Part shown: positions 34,496 to 47,491 of the stretch, piece after piece
Layout of the letters: every line of letters begins with the position of its first letter
Position numbering within the stretch: position 1 is the first letter of the stretch
NCBI GenBank assembly: GCA_033977485.1
Contig: CM066994.1
Location: 85,064,871 to 85,128,870 of the forward strand
DNA from: Hydrangea macrophylla
Taxonomy: Eukaryota; Streptophyta; Magnoliopsida; Cornales; Hydrangeaceae
Reading direction: 5' to 3'
DNA length: 64,000 nucleotides
Notes under the pieces: model-generated
The model's database searches: none
Told to the model about the DNA's origin: nothing
Seen by the model: the letters and a program-made list of their open reading frames with translations, nothing else
Made by a program: the position numbers and the translations under genes

Positions 34496-37400
34496 GGTAT
34501 AATCGAATCACATGTGATTGAAGTAAGTTTTATAACGGATACTTCTAACACTTGGTGCATTGATTCTGGTGTGACTAACCATATTTGTAATTTGTTGCAG
34601 GGGTTTAGATCAACCAGGAGGTGCAGTAATGGGGAGATCATGCTAACTATAGGTTCTAGCGCAACTGTTTCTATGGTTGCTATAGGAGCAGTAGTTAAAG
34701 AATTTGCAGACAATAAGAATTTATTATTATCAGATGTACTTTACGCCCCTTTAATGAGATGTAATTTTATTTTATTTTCAGAACTTTCAAATAAAAATTA
34801 TTCTTTTTCTTTTGGAACTGAGGTTGTGATCAAAAGAAATGGTTCATTTATGTGTTATGGTATTAAGTCGAATGGTTTGTATTTGATTACTCCAATTATT
34901 TCTAAAGATTCTAATATAGAACTTAATAACTCAGTGGTGGTTACACCATCTAAAAGAAAGGAACCTTCCACAAATCCAACAAGGCTTTGGCATATGAGGC
35001 TTAGCTATATCAATCTAAATAGGATGAATAGACTAATCAAAGAAGGGATCTTAGGCGATTTGGTTCTCGAACCAATGTAAGTATGTGAATTACGTTTAGA
35101 GGGTAAAATGACCAAAAGGCCCTTTCCCACAAAGGGCAATAGGACCAATTCATTGTTAGAATTAGTTCATACTAATGTGTGTGGACCAATAAATATTAGA
35201 GCTAGGGTGTTTATGAGTATTTCATTACATTTACTAATGACCACTCTAGATATAGATATGTGTACCTAATGCAGCACAAGTCTAAAGCCTTTGAAAAATT
35301 CAAAGAGTTTAGGGCTGAAGTACAGAAGCAATTAGACACACATATCAAGGCATTCGATCTGATCGAGGTGGCGAGTATCTCTCTAATGAGTTTATTGATC
35401 ACTTAGTACAAAATGAGATTCTATCATAGTTAACTACACCTGAAACGCCTCAACAGAACAGTGTAGCAGAGAGAAGGAACCGGGCTCTTTTAGACATGAC
35501 TAGGTCGATGATGAGTTATTCTGATTTTACATTAGTTCTTTGGGGTTATGCTTTGGAAACCGCTATGTACATACTAAATCTAGTTCTAAGAAAATCTATT
35601 CCCATGACACCATGAGAGATATGGATTGGATGCAAGCCCTCCTTGCATCATCTTTGGATATGGGGGTGTCTGGCACATGTGCTAAAAGAAAAAATGAGCA
35701 AATTGGAAAAAACGATCAGAAGTATAGAACTTTTTAGGGTATCTAAAGGGTACTTATGGATGGTATTTTTATGATCCAAGAGAGCAGAAAGTGTTTGTTA
35801 GTATAAATGTTGTTTTCTTGGAGGATGATTATATCATGAACCATAAACCTAAAGGAAGAATAGATCTGAGAGAGATTGATGGAGAGCCCTTTAATCCTCC
35901 AATAGTTGAAAATGATGTAAGACAAGAAAATACCACATCTTCACCCACTTCTGCCTCAGTACCTCATCGTAGTGGGAGGTTTATCAACTAGCCTGATAGA
36001 TACATGTTCTTGGAAGAAGCTTTTGAAGCTGTCTTCACATAATCTGAATCTGATCCTGCCACGTACGAAGAGGAAATGGCTGTTGTCGATTCAGTACATT
36101 GGGTCAAAGCCATGAAGGTAAAATTAGAATTTATGGATTCCAATAAGGTCTGGGATCTTGTAGAACTTCCTGCCAATTAAACCCATTGGCTATAAATGGG
36201 TCTACAAGAGGAAAAGAGGATCTGATGGAAAGGTTAAGACTTTAAGGCAAGGCTTTTAGCAAAAGGTTATAGTCAAAGAGAGGGCATTGACTATGAGGAA
36301 ACTTTCTTGCCAGCAGCCATGCTAAACTCCATCAAAATACTCTTATCCATTGCCGCATGCCTAGATTTTGAGATCTAGCAGATGGACATAAAGACTGCAT
36401 TCTTGAATGGTAATCTTGAGGAGGACATCTATATGAAGAAACCAGAAGGGTTCATAACTGGTGGAAAAGGTAACTTGGTATGCAAGCTGCAAAAGTCTAT
36501 TTTTGGGCTTAAGCAGGCATCTAGGAGTTAGAACATTTGATTTGATTATGCGGTCAAGTCGTTTGGGTTCATACAGAATCTGGATGAACCCTGTGTATAC
36601 AAGAAATGCGAAGGTAAGGTGGTAACTTTTATTATACTTTATGTTGATGACATTCTACTCATTAGGAATGATGTAGGGGCATTGTCATCAATCAAGGTTT
36701 GGCTGGCTAGTACTTTCGATATGAATGATCTAGGAGAGGCGAGCTATATCCTTGAGATAAAGTTCTTTTGAGATAGTAAGCAAAAGATAATGGGATTATC
36801 TCAAGCTGGTTATATCAAAAGGTGGTGACAAGGTTTTTCATGGATAATTCAAATAAAGGTTTATTCCCATTTAGGCATGGTTGAGCAATCTCCAAGGACC
36901 AGTGTCCTAAGACACTGGAGGAGAGGAATCTCATGGTAGGAATTCCCTATGCCTCGGTAGTGGGGAGTCTCATGTATATTATGTTATGGACTAGACCAGA
37001 TATCTGCTTTGCTATTGGCATGGTCAACAAGTATTAGTCAAATTCTGGTCCAAAGCACTAGACAGCCGTTAAGCACATTCTAAAGTACTTGAGAAGGACT
37101 AAAGATTACATGCTTATGTATGGTGGCGATGAGTTGACTCCAGTGAGATACACTGACTTAGAATTTATGTTAGATAACTATTCGAGGAAGTCAATGTCTG
37201 GGCATCTTTTTATCCTTAGAGGTGGTGCTATTAGTTGGAGGAGCATCAAGCAGAAAATGCATTGTAGACTCAATTACAGAACTGGGTATGTCGCTACTTG
37301 GAAGCCACAAAGGAAGTCATTTGGCTCAAGAAGTTCCTCATAGAGCTCAGGGTGGTACCAGCATCACTGTCACCTATTACGCTAGGCTGAGATAATAGTG

Positions 37401-37620
37401 GGGCCATGACTCAGTCCAAGGAGCCAAGGAACCACAAAAAGAGAAAGCACATAGAGAGGAAGTATCATCTCATTCATGATATAGTCTAGCATGGAGATAT
37501 GACTATCACTAAGATTGCCAATGCTGGAAATTCTTGTGGATCCGTTTACAAAGGCTTTGCCACAGAATGTCTTTGATCGTCATCTAGATAGTTTAGGTCT
37601 CAAATGTAGTGGGTTGTGAG
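34496..37620 (+). pseudogene. pol: Copia D pol (PR-INT-RT-RNaseH)
   Basis: Protease CIDSGVTNHIC at about 34556, where Ala is Val; integrase zinc finger; integrase core with HTNVCGP (35168), carrying the same Asp-to-Asn change as the young copy; one-base loss before SDRGGE at about 35354; RT with [18 protein letters not shown] (36380) and YVDDILL (36640); RNase H from 37120. Stops and shifts throughout. The frame at the REQKVFV stretch (35780) is intact, showing that the young copy's G insertion is private. Confidence 0.88.
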
Positions 37621-37634
37621 TGCAAGTGGGAGTT

Positions 37635-37696
37635 TGTTGGGATTGTGCCCTCAAACCTGGTCTTTATGTATGTAACATTTGGCATTTTATATATGG
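37635..37696 (+). repeat. 3' LTR remnant of Copia D (62 bp)
   Basis: Matches the first 62 bp of the 5' LTR (30563 on), then stops at ...TATATATG; the Tat protease sequence follows at once. Confidence 0.85.
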
Positions 37697-40600
37697 TCAC
37701 TCCCTTGGTAGGGTTCAACAGATCCAATACACAACCACTCGAAATAATCGAATTGCCACTTCTTATAGGGACCTACCCACAGCAGGTCTTTGTACTCATA
37801 AATTTTGTTGTAGTAGAAGCCCCCTCCGCTTATAATGTCATCCTCAAAAGGCCCACGCTCAACAAAGACAAAGCAGTTGTGTCATCTTACAGCATAGTGA
37901 TCAAGTTCCCAACCCCCTAGGGTCCAGAAAGCCTGTGTGGAGATCAATCAATCGCTCAGAGCTAATATGTCAGCTCCCTATACAGAGAGGCAATCACAGA
38001 AATGCAGAACATTCAGGAGATGGATCTAAGGGATGCGAGGGATGGAGTAGGCCTGGTGGAGGAACTAAATTAAGTGGTACTGGACCCCCAGTTCCCCAAC
38101 TGGTCCATTAGCATTGGAATTCGCTTGGAACCAAGTCTTAGAAAAAAGTTAATCCAGTTCCTGAGAGAGAGCCAAGACGTCTTCACCTGGTGCCATGAAG
38201 ACCTGCTAGGAATAGATCCCCGGGTCATGTCCCACCGTCTCAACGTTGACCCGAGCTCCCGTCCGGTCAAGCAGAAGAGGAGGGGCATGGCTCCCAAAAG
38301 ACAAGTGGTAGTGGGCGAGGAGATTGAAAAGCTCCTCAAGGCAAGGTCAGTCCGAGAAGTTCACTATCCCGACTGGTTGGCTAACGTGGTACTGCTCAAG
38401 AAGAGCAATGGGAAGTGAAGAATGTGTGTTGACTTCACAGACCTGAACAAGGCTTACCCCAAGAACTGCTATCCACTACCTAGGATAGACCTCCTCATGG
38501 GCTTCACGGTCGGTCATTCACTTCTTTCTTTCATGGATGCCTACTCAGGATACAGCCAAATCAGCATATATCCCAGGGATAAAGAGAAGACTTCTTTCAT
38601 CACCGACAACGTGATGTATTGCTACAAGGTGATGCCCTTCGGCCTCAAAAACATTGGGGCAACTTACCAACACCTGGTCAACCATATGCTCAAATATATG
38701 ATCGGGAAAACAATGGAGGTATATGTTGACAATCTCCTGGTCAAAAGCCGAAACGAGTCTAACCATCTCGAGCACTTGGCCAGGGCCTTTAGCATCTTAA
38801 GAAAATTCCAGATGAGGCTGAACCCTGCCAATTGCACATTTGGAGTCTCATCGTGGAAGTTTCTGGGACACATGGTGAGCTAACAAGGAATTGAGGCAAA
38901 CCCCAAAAAAATTTAAGCCATTATAAACATGCGGTCATCCCGGTCAACAAAAAAAGTACAAAGTTTGGCTGGGCGGGTAGCTGCCTTGAACAGATTTATC
39001 TCCTGGGCAACCAATCGGTGCCTACCATTCTTCAAAGTCCTCCACAAATCTTTTCAGTGGTTAGAAGAGTCTAAAGAGGCGTTTCAAGAGCTTAAGAAGT
39101 ACCTAACATTGCATCATCTTCTCTCGACGCCCGTACTGAAGGAGGAGTTCTTGCTTTACTTGGCAGTGTCATGCTCGGCGGTGAACTCAACATTGGTTAG
39201 AGAGCAGCATGGGATACAATACCCGATCTACTACACGAATCTAGCACTACTAGGCACAGAAATTAGATACTCCTACCTCGAGAAGCTCGCCTTCGTACTA
39301 ATCATCTCTGCCAGAAGACTTTGCCATACTTTCAAGCCCATGTCATTATAGTCCTCACATATCAGTCACTTCATCGGATCCTTGGCCGACCTGAAACATC
39401 TGGGAGGCTCATGAAGTGGGCACTGGAATTGGAAGAATTTGAAGTGATTTACCGACCCCATACAACAATCAAGGGGTAGGCGGTGGCAGACTTCCTTGTA
39501 GAATTCACGTATTCAGAAGACCCAATGGAAGAGTCATTCCCGCCCAAGCTGCTGCACGACCTACTTCCTGATATCCTGACCTGGGTACTCTCTGTGAACA
39601 GATCCTCCAAGAAATAGGACAGCGGGGTAGGGATCATCCTGACCACACCCGACGGGATCCAGCTAGAGTACACACTAAGGTTCGGGTTTTAGGCCTCTAA
39701 CAACGAAGCTAAGTATGAAACCTTATTGATTGAATTGCAATTGGCTACCTTGATGGGCTTGTAGCAAATTCAAGGATATAGTGATTCCCAACTAGTTACC
39801 AACCTAGTCAGCCAAAAGTATGAAGCGGAGGAAGATAACATTGTGGCCTACTTGACCTTAGTCAGGTTGGTTGCCAAACAACTCAAAACAGATCCCGAGA
39901 GAGGAGAATACAAGGGCTGACTGGTTAGCCCGCCTCCCATCATCTTCTGAGTCTGACCTACTCGGGATAAGGATTAAACACTTACCCGAATCCAATATGT
40001 CTGACTCGAAAGAATGGAGGCTGACTCGGTCAATTTAGGACCCAACTAGATGGATCCGATCATGATGTTCCTCATAACTGGTGGTCTACTGGACGGGAAA
40101 GATGAAGCCCGATGGATAAAATACCAAGCAACTAGATATCACCTTGTTGATGGCGTGCTTTACAGGAGGGGGTTCTCCATCCACTATCTCCGATACATCA
40201 CCCTGCCCAGGTTCAAGGAATCTTAAATGAAATCTATAAGGGGATGTGCAAAAGTCACATTGGAGGTTGAGCACTCTCCCGCAAGGCCCTGTTACAAGGG
40301 TACTATTGTCCAATAATGGTCTGTGACTCTCAGGAGTACGTCAAAAGGTGTGAAAAGTGCTAGAGGCATGCCAACATGATCAACTGCCCGCCACAGCTCC
40401 AAACTTCGATCCTCAGCCCCTGACCGTTTGCTTAATTGGGCATCGATATCGTCGACCCCCTTCTAATGGCAAAAGGCCAAGTCAAGTTTGCCGTCATTAC
40501 TGTGGATTATTTTACCAAGTGGGTAGAAGTCGAGCCCCTGGCAACAATCACCGAGAAGAAAATGGAATGTTTTGTTGAAAAGAATATTCTCAGCAGGTTT

Positions 40601-41280
40601 GGTATACCCTTGGTACTAGTCAGCGATAATGGAAGTCAGTTCGACACACCCATATTCTGGCGATTCTGCTCAGGCTATGGGATATCAAATCACTACTCTT
40701 TCCTTGAGCATCCCCAAGCTAATGGCCAAGCCGAAGTAATGAACCGGACGATCCTGCAGTCCATCAAAACTAGGCTTGAAAGTGCTAAGGACTATGGACA
40801 GAGGAACTATCGACCATTCTTTGGGCATATTGCACTACTCCCCGGGAAGAAACCGGTGAAACCCCGTTCTCACTAACCTATAGCTTCGCGACAGTAATCC
40901 CCATAGAACTTGGCCTGCCAACATACTGGGTGGCAAACTTCAATGAGCAAAGCAACGAAGAGGCCCTCAGAGTAGAGATCGACCTAATAAAAGAAAAAAG
41001 GGACTGGGCATATCTGAAAGTAGCAGCCTAAAGCAGCAGGTCTCACAGTACTTTAACAACAAGGTCAAATACCACAGTTTCTAGGTAGAGGACCTCATCC
41101 TAAAAGCGGCGAATTAGTCAACTAGGATCCCAAACCACGGAAAGTTAGGACTGAACTTGGAAGGGCCCTACAAGGTTACCCAGGTTAACCGACCGGGAAC
41201 CTACTGGTTATAGACCCTGGACAGATAGGACCTGTCACACCCTTGGAACGTGGAATATCTACAGAAGTATTTTCAGTAAA
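37697..41280 (+). pseudogene. pol: Tat-type gypsy pol: PR-RT-RNaseH-second RNaseH-INT
   Basis: Protease end at 37700-37910 (SAYNVILKRPTLNK). RT at 38230-38880 with CVDFTDLNKA, LSFMDAYSGY, VMPFGLKN and the catalytic box YVDN at 38720, where YVDD is required; the Asp-to-Asn change alone should kill polymerase activity. First RNase H and connection at 38930-39480, degraded. Second RNase H at about 39560-39900 (SSKK, TPDGIQLEY, ASNNEAKYE, SDSQLV). Integrase at 40280-41280 (GIDIVDP, VDYFTKWVE, SDNGSQFD, EHPQANGQAEVMNR) ending near LQKYFQ. Stops in every domain, e.g. 38416 and 38881. Two RNase H domains are diagnostic of the Tat lineage. Confidence 0.9.
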
Positions 41281-42435
41281 CTGTGGAATAGAACTGGTTA
41301 GCGACTTATGTTAGCACAAAGTTGTAGCTTCTTTTTGAGCAGTTTTTTAGTATGAGTAAAAGATTTTCCTTTTCTAAAAAGTTTTCCCTACCAGTGTTCC
41401 ACGGCACCAAAAAGACCTCGGGATCATACCCAAGGCACCAATAAGACCAAGGGACCACCCAAGGCACTAAAAGACCTTGGGGTCACACTCGAGGCACCAA
41501 AAAGACCTCAGGATCACACCCAAGGCATTGGTTTTGCTTAGGTCCATAACCTTTGATGGGGGCAAATTCCCCTAGGTGGCTGACGATAGCAAACCCAAAA
41601 AGGCCCTAGAACAACCAACTTTCTAGGTCAGTTACCTATAGTCCTTTCCTTTGTATACTCCTGCCTTAGCAAAAGCTTAGGGGCAGGAGGAACATTAAAC
41701 TAAAATAGGAAATCACACCTAGCACCAACAGGACTTGGAATTAACCTTCGAACATTCCTAAGTACCTATAAGGATCAGAGTTTACCAGGTAGAAATAGGA
41801 ATAAAAACCCTTACACTTCCTGGACATGCCCCATAAACCTAAACTCCTAGACCTAAACTCCTAGTCAAGTGGTTTGGAATTTAAGGCATTACTGGTCCCC
41901 AAAAGACCTAGTGTCCCTTATCGGTCACAGATTCAAACCTTTTGCTAAGGCAGGGTTTTGGTATGATTCACGACCGAGCCGGCACGAGCAATTATAAACA
42001 CACATACAAATACAAGAACATGGACAACATTTTCTACAAAAGTGGGCCTCAGAGGGTCCTTATCATTAAAAGTTAAAAATTACAATGCCTGGGGGGCAAT
42101 TATAGCCTCCTCCCCTAAAAAAAGAGAAAAAAAAGAAGTCGAAATCCAAGACATCTACAGGCCAGAAATTAAGGGCCATCTACAATGACTACCTCCTTAG
42201 TCTCCCCGACTTCACCGCCCGGGGTAGTGTCCGTAACTGGCCCATCCTCAGTAATAGCGCCTTTGGCAGCTGTGGATTATAAGTCCCAGAAGTCAGAATC
42301 CATCCCCTCATAAGCTGAGAGATCCCACTCTGGATGATCGCAGGTAAACCTTCTCTTCAGGTCCACGTAATCTTGGAAAAACCCATCATCAAAGTCCTCC
42401 TCAAAAGACCTCGCAACCGCCGCCTCAGATAGAGC
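41281..42435 (+). other. Tat-type gypsy region between integrase and antisense ORF
   Basis: No plus-strand gene. Contains the GGCACCAAAAAGACCTC tandem repeat (41401-41530) and several polypurine stretches (e.g. 42110-42140). Confidence 0.6.
41401..41530. repeat. Tandem repeat, 4 copies of ~30 bp
   Basis: Unit about GGCACCAAAAAGACCTCGGG plus ATCACACCCAA, four degenerate copies in a row, in the 3' non-coding part of the Tat element. Confidence 0.8.
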
Positions 42436-42931
42436 TCACTCCCGAGCCTCCACTACCGCTAGACTTGCCCAGAAGGTGTTTAACTCCGTCTGGGAGATCT
42501 CCAACTCTGACTGCGCCGTGCCCAGGTCCAGAGCCAATCCCTTCACCTTGTCCTTCTCAATGGCCAAGGCGGTTTCTTTAGCCTCCAAAGCTGCCATCAC
42601 TTTTGATAGGGTAGCCTTAGTAGCAGCGGCCGCCCAGTCAGTGCGAGAAGGAAGGACTCGACCCTGGTAGCCATGCATCTGACCTATAAAAGAAAGGGTA
42701 AACTAGTCATTTGTCATAGCAAATGAAAAGGCAAAGGAATAAGGTAATGGAAAAGAATTACTCACAAAGTGGGAAAGGCAGTACAGCCACCATTGAAAAG
42801 CCTATGGAGACATGTTGACACACATCTCCACTTGGCTCGGGAGAAGCCCTAGCCTGACCCTCTAACAGATCTTCATCGACTCCCCAGTGGCGTCCCGGAC
42901 GGCATATTTTCCTGAGAGTTAGGATGGTATC

Positions 42932-44392
42932 TGATCGGCGATGAAAAGTTGCCAATTATAGTCCTAAAAATACACTTTGTTAGCCCATTTCATGTAGTTA
43001 TTAGTTATTTTTTAATAAGAATTTTAAATTTTATAGGTTTTGGAGCTTTAACTTGAAAATGCACAAAAATCCAATGATTAGTGGCTTTGGAAGTCATTCT
43101 GGGCTCAAATGGTGATTCTGATAAAAGCTGAATGTAGTAACAACCTTGGTAAATCGCATTTTTTGGTAATGAATACTTTAGACTTGAGAAATTTCTCCAG
43201 AGATATAAATGTAGATCTTCAAGTTACGAACGCGTGTCCACAAACGGCGAGTCAATCCGAGTTCCGAGGAAAAAGTTATCGCAATTCTACGAAAGTCGCG
43301 CAGTGCAGCAAAAAGGACCTCGCACGAGCGACCTGTGAAAAAATCAAAAACGCTTATTTTGTCAAAATAAAGTGCCCAGCGAAGGTGGTTTGTGCATATG
43401 ACGTCCAGAAACGTAAATATAACAGTTTTAGTATGATTTGGCTTAAGAAAGCTTCCTAAATCCTTCCAAACACAATTCTAAATCAATTTTGTGGTTACAC
43501 ATCATTACACAACATTAGATACATCCATATACAAAAAAGGTTTCAGCCATTGAAGAGAGGAAAGCAAGGAGAAGAAGAAGAAGACCAAGGATTCCCATGG
43601 CCTCCTCCATTAACCTCTTGCCGTTCATCAATTCTATGGCCAACTAAACTCAAGATCTAGGGTTTCAATGAAACCCTAGCCAAGTAATAGGGTGTATTTT
43701 ATGTTTTTATTTTAATTTTATTATGTATGGATGACAGTTACATGTTCGAGGATTTTTATAAATAAATCGTGCTTTTATTGATTAAATCGTTACTTTCAGA
43801 GTTTACTCTTGTCTTAGATCTATTTTGATGGTAGTGTTCTCAATGATCTATGCTTGCTGTGCTTGTTTAGATTATTTACATGTAATGGTGCTTAAATTAA
43901 ATTGTGCTATCAAGTATCTGAATAGTCCATGCCTAGATTAGACGGAATATACCACAACCCTAGTTTAGTGTGGGATAATTCGTGCTAACCGAAGATGGAT
44001 TATGTTGGTGCTTGAACCATAGTTATTTTCTTGACGGAGGAATTGGGCTTGTAGCTACAATTCCCCATTATCATCCAACTTAATAAGCTAAAGTAATTCG
44101 TAAATACCCTTATTATGAAGCTAATGGTGGATTTGCAATCCTAGGTTCCTTAAACTTATTATAAAAACAAATATTTAGATGCTTTCATAATTTAGATTTA
44201 CTTTTATTGTTATTAGTTTAATTCAAATTAAATCTAAAATCCGTTTTTCTTAATTAACTAAATTTAGGTTTTAAAAATTAAAGTGCATAGTATTCAATCT
44301 CTGTGGGTTCGACCTTTACTTCCACACTGCAAATCTTTTGAAAGTAAAGCATAAGTTAAGCATACTTTTATATCTTGATTTTGACAAGATCA
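42932..44392 (+). repeat. 5' LTR of the Athila-like element
   Basis: 1461 bp. Compared with the 3' copy it lacks a ~12-bp piece with TATATAAA (at about 43470) and a ~13-bp GC-rich piece near 43328. An open frame of 116 codons (43109-43459) is not preserved in the other LTR and is not called. Confidence 0.93.
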
Positions 44393-44397
44393 ATTTT

Positions 44398-44415
44398 TGG
44401 CACCGTTGCCGGGGA
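44398..44415 (+). promoter_or_regulatory. Primer binding site, Athila type
   Basis: TGGCACCGTTGCCGGGGA starts 5 bp after the LTR end. One base off the common TGGCGCCGTTGCCGGGGA of Athila elements. Confidence 0.85.
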
Positions 44416-45009
44416 TTGCATTACTACCTTTAGTTTTAGAATCTTAGTTTAGTTAATTTGTCAATACTAGATTAGGTTTTATTTTTATTTTTATTATTTT
44501 TTTTCTTCTTATTTTTCGTTTTTGTTTTAAGTCTCTAACTTTTCTTTTTGTTTTGTAGTTTCTTAAAGTACTCAAATTCTAGCGTTTTGAGTGGAGTAGC
44601 TGTGCACGTCAAAGGAGCTTACGCAAAAATAAAAAATAGTAAATAAACTAAATCACTTCCTTTGAAATTTGCTTCCAACCACTGTAAGTCAGGGTGCTGA
44701 GTCACACTATTTGGATTAGTTTAGGAGTGATTGTTCATGTGCATTAGCTAGGAAACCCAGGGCGCTAGGCTTGACGCGGTCATTGCATTACAGGATAATA
44801 TTCATGCATCATAGTAGTTGTGTACCTGTTGCCTTATTTGCGTGATTTCGTCTTATATTTGTGAGTCAGTTTTTGTCTTAGTGTCACTTATTTTCTTTTT
44901 AGTTTATGTTTGGTACACGTTTTAGTAAACCTGAATACAAGCTTTTGATCCTGAACTTGAACGTACCTTAAGAATTAATAGATCCTCAACCTAAGCTTCT
45001 AGAGCTCGG

Positions 45010-46827
45010 TTGCTAGACGACGAATCGACTCCAGAACCATTGTCTCTATTTCAGGCCGAAATTCAAAGTACCCTTAAAAGGCTAAGGAAAACTCAAATTT
45101 TTAAAATAAAACCTATTCCAATGGCTGACGTTGGAAATAACGGAAATAATGTAAATAATCTGAATATACTTCCTCTGCCTCCGCTTAGGGATTACTTTAT
45201 TCCTATGACTTACACGCCACAAACATGTATTGATTTACCAGAGGTGTCGGCATCTCACTTTGAGATAAAGTCATCTACCATCTTGCTACTTCCTTCTTTC
45301 CATGACCGCATTAATGAAGACCCTTACCAACACTAAGGGGATTTTCAAGATATCTGCTCTACTTTAAAAATTCAAAACTTAACTGATGATGAATTGAAAC
45401 TGCGGCTCTTTCCATTCTCTTTAAAAGATAAAGCGAAGTATTTGCTCCAATCTGTGGAGCCGAATACAATTAAAACCTGGGAAGCCTTACACACCGCATT
45501 CTTACAAAAGTTTTTCCCTATTATGCGTACAAATCAGATAAGGAAATCCATAACAAACTTTGTTATGCAAGATGGGGAAACACTTTATGATACTTGGGAA
45601 AAGTTTAAAGAATTATTACGCTCATGCCCACATCATCAGGTTCCTAAGTGGCAATTAGTTCAAGTCTTCTACGAGGGGCTTATTCCCTCTATTCGAAATA
45701 CCGTCGATGCCGTTTGTGCGGGTACTTTCCTGTACAAAACCACCGACGAGACATGGAAGATTTTCAAAACGTTAAGCGAGAACTCGATGCACCAGGCTGT
45801 GTCAGTACGTTCTGAAGGATATCTGCCACCACCAAAAAGAGAGGTAAAAGTTGAGTCAAGTCATTCAATCGAAATACAAGAATTAAATAGAAAACTTGAC
45901 CAACTTATGATGATGGGGAATAGGTCCAATTCACCTCCTCACAAAGTATGTGCATTGTGTTCTGCACCGTCAAATAATATCTTTGCATGTCCTTCAGCAT
46001 CTCAATTCCTAGAATTCGTGGAACAACACATTAATTCTATTCAACAATTCCCACGAAATAATTATAATCCTGTGCCGACTAACTTTTCTAATACTTATCG
46101 AACTCAGCCTCAACAATATCAATACAAACAACCCAATCCTCCTCCACCTCCACATAATAATGCATTTAAGGAGAAGGTGTTGGCCTCACTTGAAAACTTT
46201 GGGTCAGTAATCCAGTTAGCACATTCCCATACCCAGTCCATCGCAAAACTAGAGTCCCAATTGGGACAAGTAGTGAGTACATTAAACCGTTTGATCGAGA
46301 GTAAGTTGCCAAGTCAACCTATTCAGAAACCTCAGGGTCAATACGAGAATGGGGGTAAGAGTGAGCAAGTGAACGCTGTTTCGACTAGGACGACTATTCG
46401 GGAAGAGGAAGTTGTTGAATTTTCGGATGAGGGTGAAAAAAATTTAAACGTTAATTCGAATAAAGAAATGGGTGAGGGCGTGAATCAAAGTAGAAAAGAA
46501 AAAGAACCGGTCCCAACTAATTATATTCTGAAAATGCCTTTTCTACCAAACGTTGAGGAACCGTCAAATTTTTCTAAGAAAAAGTCGAAAACTGAAGATA
46601 CACTCGAGGTGTTTAAGCAAGTTAAAATCAATATTCCATTCCTCAATGTGATAAAACAAATTCCCGCTTACGCTAAATGCCTAAAAGACCTTTGCACGCA
46701 AAAGCGCAAGTTGCACAGTCATACACCTAAAAAGGTCTTTCTCACGGAAAAAGTGAGCTCAATTTTTCAACACGCTACTCTGAAATATAAAGATCCAGGT
46801 ACGCCTACGATTTCATGTCATAGGTGA
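45010..46827 (+). pseudogene. gag: Athila-like gag
   Basis: One frame from about 45010 with a single TAA at 45334-45336. The retrotransposon gag domain is at 45394-45800 (LFPFSLKDKAKYLL, then LLRSCPHHQVPKWQLVQVFYEG), followed by a Cys pair region (CALCSAPSNN), a Pro/Gln-rich linker, coiled-coil stretches and a charged tail leading to protease. There is no ATG at 45010; the first in-frame ATG is 45121, and another at 44906 is out of frame, so the true start is uncertain. The frame closes at 46827 by a small indel just before protease. gag would form the particle. Confidence 0.88.
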
Positions 46828-47491
46828 CACTAACATTCATCGGGCTCTCCTTGACTTAGGAGCTAGTGTTAACCTCATACCTTATCACGTCTATAAACAA
46901 TTAGGACTAGGTGAACTTAAACCTATGGCCGCTACAATATAATTAGTGGATCGTTCTATTAAAATCCCTAGAGGAATCATCGAGGACGTCTTAGTAAAAG
47001 TTGATTAATGTTATTATCTTGTCGATTTTATGGTTCTTGACACTGAACCCGTACTAGATGCTAGGAAGCACACACTTATCATTCTAGGTCGTCTGTTTTT
47101 AGCGACCGCTAATGCGCATGTTAACTGTCGAACGATGGTGATGAAGGTGTCTTTTGGGAATATGAACTCAAAAATGAATGTTTTTAATGCTATTGATCAA
47201 CCTCCCAAAGACAACGATTATCTATGTGAGGCGGAGAGTGAGGTAAGACAAACTATTGAACCCAATTACGTAATACCTCTAAGTAATGAAAATAATATGG
47301 TGAGTAGTGAGCGGATGAATTTGAATCATCAGGACCCCAAAGATGAATTTACTCAAAAGGTGCGAAATCGTTTTGAACATAATCAAGATGAACCGTCAAT
47401 TGGATTAATTCATAGCGACATGATTTCTGCTTGCCACCAGGCTCTTCCTAATATCCTAAGGGGTACAAAGTCTGATTTTCATCCTCCATAA
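46815..47491 (+). pseudogene. Athila-like protease and short downstream remnant
   Basis: Aspartic protease with the active-site motif LLDLGASVNLIPY at about 46850, then YKQLGLGELKP and the second fold half ILGRLFLATANAHVNC (47080). Stops at 46940 and 47006. After it the frame runs to 47491 with no RT; the following sequence is Athila 3' non-coding type. The pol domains were deleted, or a deleted master copy was propagated. Confidence 0.85.

Larger units (their letters stand above)
30563..37696 (+). mobile_element. 'Copia D', same family as the young copia, 3' LTR truncated
   Basis: 5' LTR 30563-32037, primer binding site at 32041 (TGGTGTCAGAGCC with the preceding T), leader, gag (33644-34495), pol (34496-37620), polypurine tract GCAAGTGGGAGTT (37622-37634) and only about 62 bp of 3' LTR (37635-37696) before an abrupt switch to Tat-type gypsy protease sequence. 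Heavily mutated. Confidence 0.9.

Noticed and set aside
37635..37920. Frames crossing the Copia D / Tat junction as a fusion gene
   Set aside because: The first part is LTR DNA and the second a truncated protease; chance read-through.
43109..43459. 116-codon frame in the Athila-like 5' LTR
   Set aside because: Not kept in the 3' LTR copy, so not under coding constraint.
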